64,000 nt of DNA from CAZFLM01 sp964519955 (GTDB taxonomy: Bacteria > Armatimonadota > Chthonomonadetes > Chthonomonadales > CAJBBX01). Each line of letters opens with the position of its first letter. Position 1 is the first letter of the stretch. Positions 61,999-64,000 of this stretch are shown here, in pieces. The DNA lies in NCBI GenBank assembly GCA_964519955.1, contig CAZFLM010000018.1, positions 26,916-90,915 of the forward strand, given 5' to 3'. Below the pieces are notes generated by a model, which did no database searches, was not told the origin of the DNA, and saw nothing but the letters and a program-made list of their open reading frames with translations. The translations under genes and the position numbers were made by a program.

Positions 61999-62478
61999 AT
62001 GGACCAACAACAGGAGAACGTCGCTGCTGTCGCCAGGAAGTGGAAGCAGAAGCCAGGCACCCTCGTGATGGCTCTGCACGACCTGCAAGACCGGTTCGGC
62101 TACGTGCCGCGCGACGCCGCGCTGGACCTGGCCGGCCAGATGTCCATCCCGCTCGCGCGCGTCTACGAGGTCCTGACCTTCTATAGCTACTTCAAGCTCG
62201 AACCACCGGCACGCAACACCATCAGCATCTGCATGGGAACGGCGTGCTACCTCAAGGGCTCGGGCAAGATACTCGATCGGCTCAGCGCACATCTCGGCAT
62301 AGGGCCTGGCGAGACAACACCCGATGGCGAGTACCACCTGCGCCTGGTTCGCTGCCTTGGTTGCTGCGGGCTGGCGCCGGTCGTGACGGTGAACGGCGAG
62401 CCCCTCGCGAGGCTCACCGAGGATGAGTGTGTCGAGCGCGTATGCGGAGCCAAGGGGGCTGTCCAATGCCAAAACTGA
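61999..62478 (+). CDS. nuoE: NuoE/HndA-like 2Fe-2S thioredoxin-fold subunit
   Basis: The 159-residue protein is the 24-kDa type subunit of NADH-linked complexes. Helical N-terminus: GTLVMALHDLQDRFGYVPRD, IPLARVYEVLTFYSYFKLEP. The 2Fe-2S ligands are in ISICMGTACYLKGSG (C-x4-C) and LVRCLGCCGLAPVVTVNGE (C-x3-C). It passes electrons between NADH-side FMN and the rest of the enzyme. In anaerobes the pair NuoE-NuoF serves electron-bifurcating hydrogenases (HydAB C) or formate dehydrogenases as often as complex I. It overlaps nuoF by 13 bases. Confidence 0.94.
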   Translation: MDQQQENVAAVARKWKQKPGTLVMALHDLQDRFGYVPRDAALDLAGQMSIPLARVYEVLTFYSYFKLEPPARNTISICMGTACYLKGSGKILDRLSAHLGIGPGETTPDGEYHLRLVRCLGCCGLAPVVTVNGEPLARLTEDECVERVCGAKGAVQCQN

Positions 62479-64000
62479 CATCTGCCGATATGGAGGCCAT
62501 CCGCCAGCAGGGCGTGGACGCCAAGGCGACGACCGTGCGGGTGGGCATGAGCAGTTGCGGCCTGGCAGCGGGCGCACAGGAGGTCTACGACGGCTTGGCC
62601 GCCTTGCTGCCGCCGGCAAGCGCAGGCGTCCTCCTGAAGAAGACCGGCTGTGCCGGCATGTGCAGCATGGAACCTCTGGTCGAGGTCTCCCTGCCTGGCA
62701 GTGCATCGGTAATGTATGCGAACGTGACCCCTCGGATCGCCCAGCGCATCGCGACGGAGCATGTCGGCGGCGGCAAGCCCGTCACTGAGTTCCAGACCGC
62801 CGGCATGGCCGAGATTGCGGCCACTGCCGGCGAGGCGCTGCCTACCATCGACGACGAGCATCCGCCGCGTCAGTACCGGGTTGTCCTCCGGAACTGCGGC
62901 GTGATCGATCCCGAGAGCATCGAGGACTACATCGCTCACGGTGGCTACATGGCGCTTGAGAAGGCTCTCGGCGAACTCGGCCCCGAGGGGATCATCGGCG
63001 AGCTAAAGACGAGCGGGCTGCGTGGCCGGGGTGGCGCGGGGTTCCCTACATGGCTGAAGTGGAAGCTCACCCGTGAGGCGGCCGGAGATGAGCACTACAT
63101 CATCTGCAACGGCGACGAGGGCGACCCGGGCGCTTACATGGACAGGAGCGTCCTGGAGGGCGACCCGCACGCCGTCCTGGAGGGGCTGATCCTCGGCGGT
63201 CTCGCCATCGGCGCCCGCCACGGTGTGTTCTACATCCGGGCCGAGTACCCGCTGGCGGTCAAGCGCATCGAGATGGCGATACGGCAGGCCAGGTTGGCCG
63301 GACTGCTGGGTAACAACATCCTCGGCAGCGAGTTCAGCTTCACGTGCGAGGTCCGCCTGGGCGCCGGAGCATTCGTCTGCGGCGAGGAGACAGCGCTGAT
63401 CGCGTCCGTTGAGGGCAAGAGAGGCACCCCAAGGCCGCGGCCCCCGTATCCCTCGGTCAAGGGGCTGTGGGACCAGCCGACCATGATAAACAACGTCGAG
63501 ACGCTGGCCAACATCGCGCAGATCATCATTCGGGGCGGCGAGTGGTTCGCGTCGATCGGCTCCGGGAAGTCAACGGGCACGAAGGTGTTCGCCGTGACAG
63601 GCAAGGTGAAGTGCTCCGGCCTCATCGAGATACCGATGGGCACGACGCTGCGCCAGATCGTCGAAGGCATCTGCGGCGGCACGGCGTCCGGTGGACCGAT
63701 CAAGGCGGTCCAGACCGGTGGCCCCTCGGGCGGTCTCATCCCCAACGGTTTGCTGGATACTGCTGTGACCTATGAGCACCTGAGCGAGTTGGGGTCCATT
63801 ATGGGCTCCGGTGGCATGATCGTCATGGACGAGACCGACAGTGTGGTGGACCTCGCCAGGTTCTATCTGGGGTTCTGCGTGGAGGAGTCGTGCGGCAAGT
63901 GCGCTCCATGTCGCATCGGCGGCAAGCAGGTCCTGCGGATTCTGGACCGCGTTGCGTGCGGGGAAGGGCGGCCGGACGATCTGGCCACCGTCCGTCGCGT
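62466..64000 (+). CDS. nuoF: NuoF/HndC-like NAD(P)H- and FMN-binding subunit, 3' end outside the window
   Basis: ATG at 62466 overlaps nuoE. The 511 visible codons run off the right edge. The N-terminal domain, about 1-100, is a thioredoxin-like 2Fe-2S domain (SCGLAAGAQEVYDGL, TGCAGMCSMEPLVEV), which plain complex I NuoF lacks but Hnd/Hyd-type subunits have. Then GLRGRGGAGFPTWLKWK binds FMN, ICNGDEGDPGAYMDRSVLEG binds NAD, CGEETALIASVEGKRGTPRP follows, and the 4Fe-4S site is SCGKCAPCRIGGKQ near residue 475. The SLBB-like part lies between. The extra N-terminal domain makes a hydrogenase or formate dehydrogenase diaphorase more likely than respiratory complex I. Downstream genes are not visible. 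Confidence 0.93.
   Translation, partial: MPKLTSADMEAIRQQGVDAKATTVRVGMSSCGLAAGAQEVYDGLAALLPPASAGVLLKKTGCAGMCSMEPLVEVSLPGSASVMYANVTPRIAQRIATEHVGGGKPVTEFQTAGMAEIAATAGEALPTIDDEHPPRQYRVVLRNCGVIDPESIEDYIAHGGYMALEKALGELGPEGIIGELKTSGLRGRGGAGFPTWLKWKLTREAAGDEHYIICNGDEGDPGAYMDRSVLEGDPHAVLEGLILGGLAIGARHGVFYIRAEYPLAVKRIEMAIRQARLAGLLGNNILGSEFSFTCEVRLGAGAFVCGEETALIASVEGKRGTPRPRPPYPSVKGLWDQPTMINNVETLANIAQIIIRGGEWFASIGSGKSTGTKVFAVTGKVKCSGLIEIPMGTTLRQIVEGICGGTASGGPIKAVQTGGPSGGLIPNGLLDTAVTYEHLSELGSIMGSGGMIVMDETDSVVDLARFYLGFCVEESCGKCAPCRIGGKQVLRILDRVACGEGRPDDLATVRR

Noticed and set aside
1..64000. tRNA, rRNA, insertion sequences or phage integrase
   Set aside because: None could be recognised on either strand; the tail-like genes form an injection system without capsid, terminase or integrase genes.

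Overview
The window is GC-rich chromosomal DNA from a diderm (outer-membrane) bacterium that is probably anaerobic and probably belongs to Armatimonadota or a close relative. Support comes from three DUF1559 pseudopilin-like genes, many large secreted carbohydrate-active or Ig-like proteins, a PEP-CTERM surface protein, ADP-heptose epimerase (LPS core), an oxygen-sensitive class III ribonucleotide reductase and a NuoEF/Hnd-type diaphorase. One 100-base run of N lies inside a repeat, so this is a draft scaffold, possibly a metagenome bin. The taxonomic placement is inference.

Left part (1-14.1 kb, + strand): the distal half of an extracellular contractile injection system (eCIS). In order it encodes a Pro/Ala-rich protein cut by the left edge, a LysM tube/baseplate adaptor, a VgrG-like spike, a PAAR tip, gp25, baseplate J, a gpI-like tail protein, a fusion ending in a DUF4159-like domain, and two large single-pass membrane proteins with Ig-like N-termini. 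Sheath, tube and ATPase genes are not in the window. A hairpin at 14.12-14.16 kb ends the block.

14.2-26.8 kb (- strand, convergent): two related TPR exported proteins, a LuxR-type DNA-binding protein tethered to the membrane with an outside beta-propeller, a 1406-residue exported caspase-like (C14) protein, a PorV/UPF0164-like outer-membrane barrel, and a 1204-residue secreted Ig-repeat protein. A link to the eCIS is suggested by position only.

27.3-38 kb (- strand): four genes for sugar or polysaccharide metabolism (two TIM-barrel glycosidase-like proteins, a 1301-residue multidomain secreted protein, a sugar phosphate isomerase/epimerase), separated by repeat-rich intergenic DNA. 38.0-39.9 kb has no gene I can support.

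39.9-59 kb: a cobamide (vitamin B12) region. Three cobalamin riboswitches, each behind a recognisable sigma70-type promoter, control (i) a DUF1559 pseudopilin gene plus a PEP-CTERM surface protein, (ii) divergently, nrdD-nrdG, and (iii) a second DUF1559 gene followed by a MtaA/UroD-like protein, btuF, btuD, btuC and cobO. Upstream on the same strand lie cobT-cobS-cbiR-cobU, for nucleotide-loop assembly and cobamide remodelling, and a compact DUF1559-radical SAM-ecfA-ecfT-ecfS operon. DUF1559 genes therefore lead three separate uptake or salvage operons. I consider this the most interesting pattern: a possible cell-surface cobamide capture system that uses pseudopilin-like and exosortase-anchored proteins. 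No BtuB gene is seen here.

59-64 kb: a deoxyhypusine-synthase-like protein of unknown role, hldD, and the start of a nuoE-nuoF (hydrogenase/formate dehydrogenase/complex I type) operon that runs off the right edge. Its promoter is followed by a perfect 9-bp inverted repeat.
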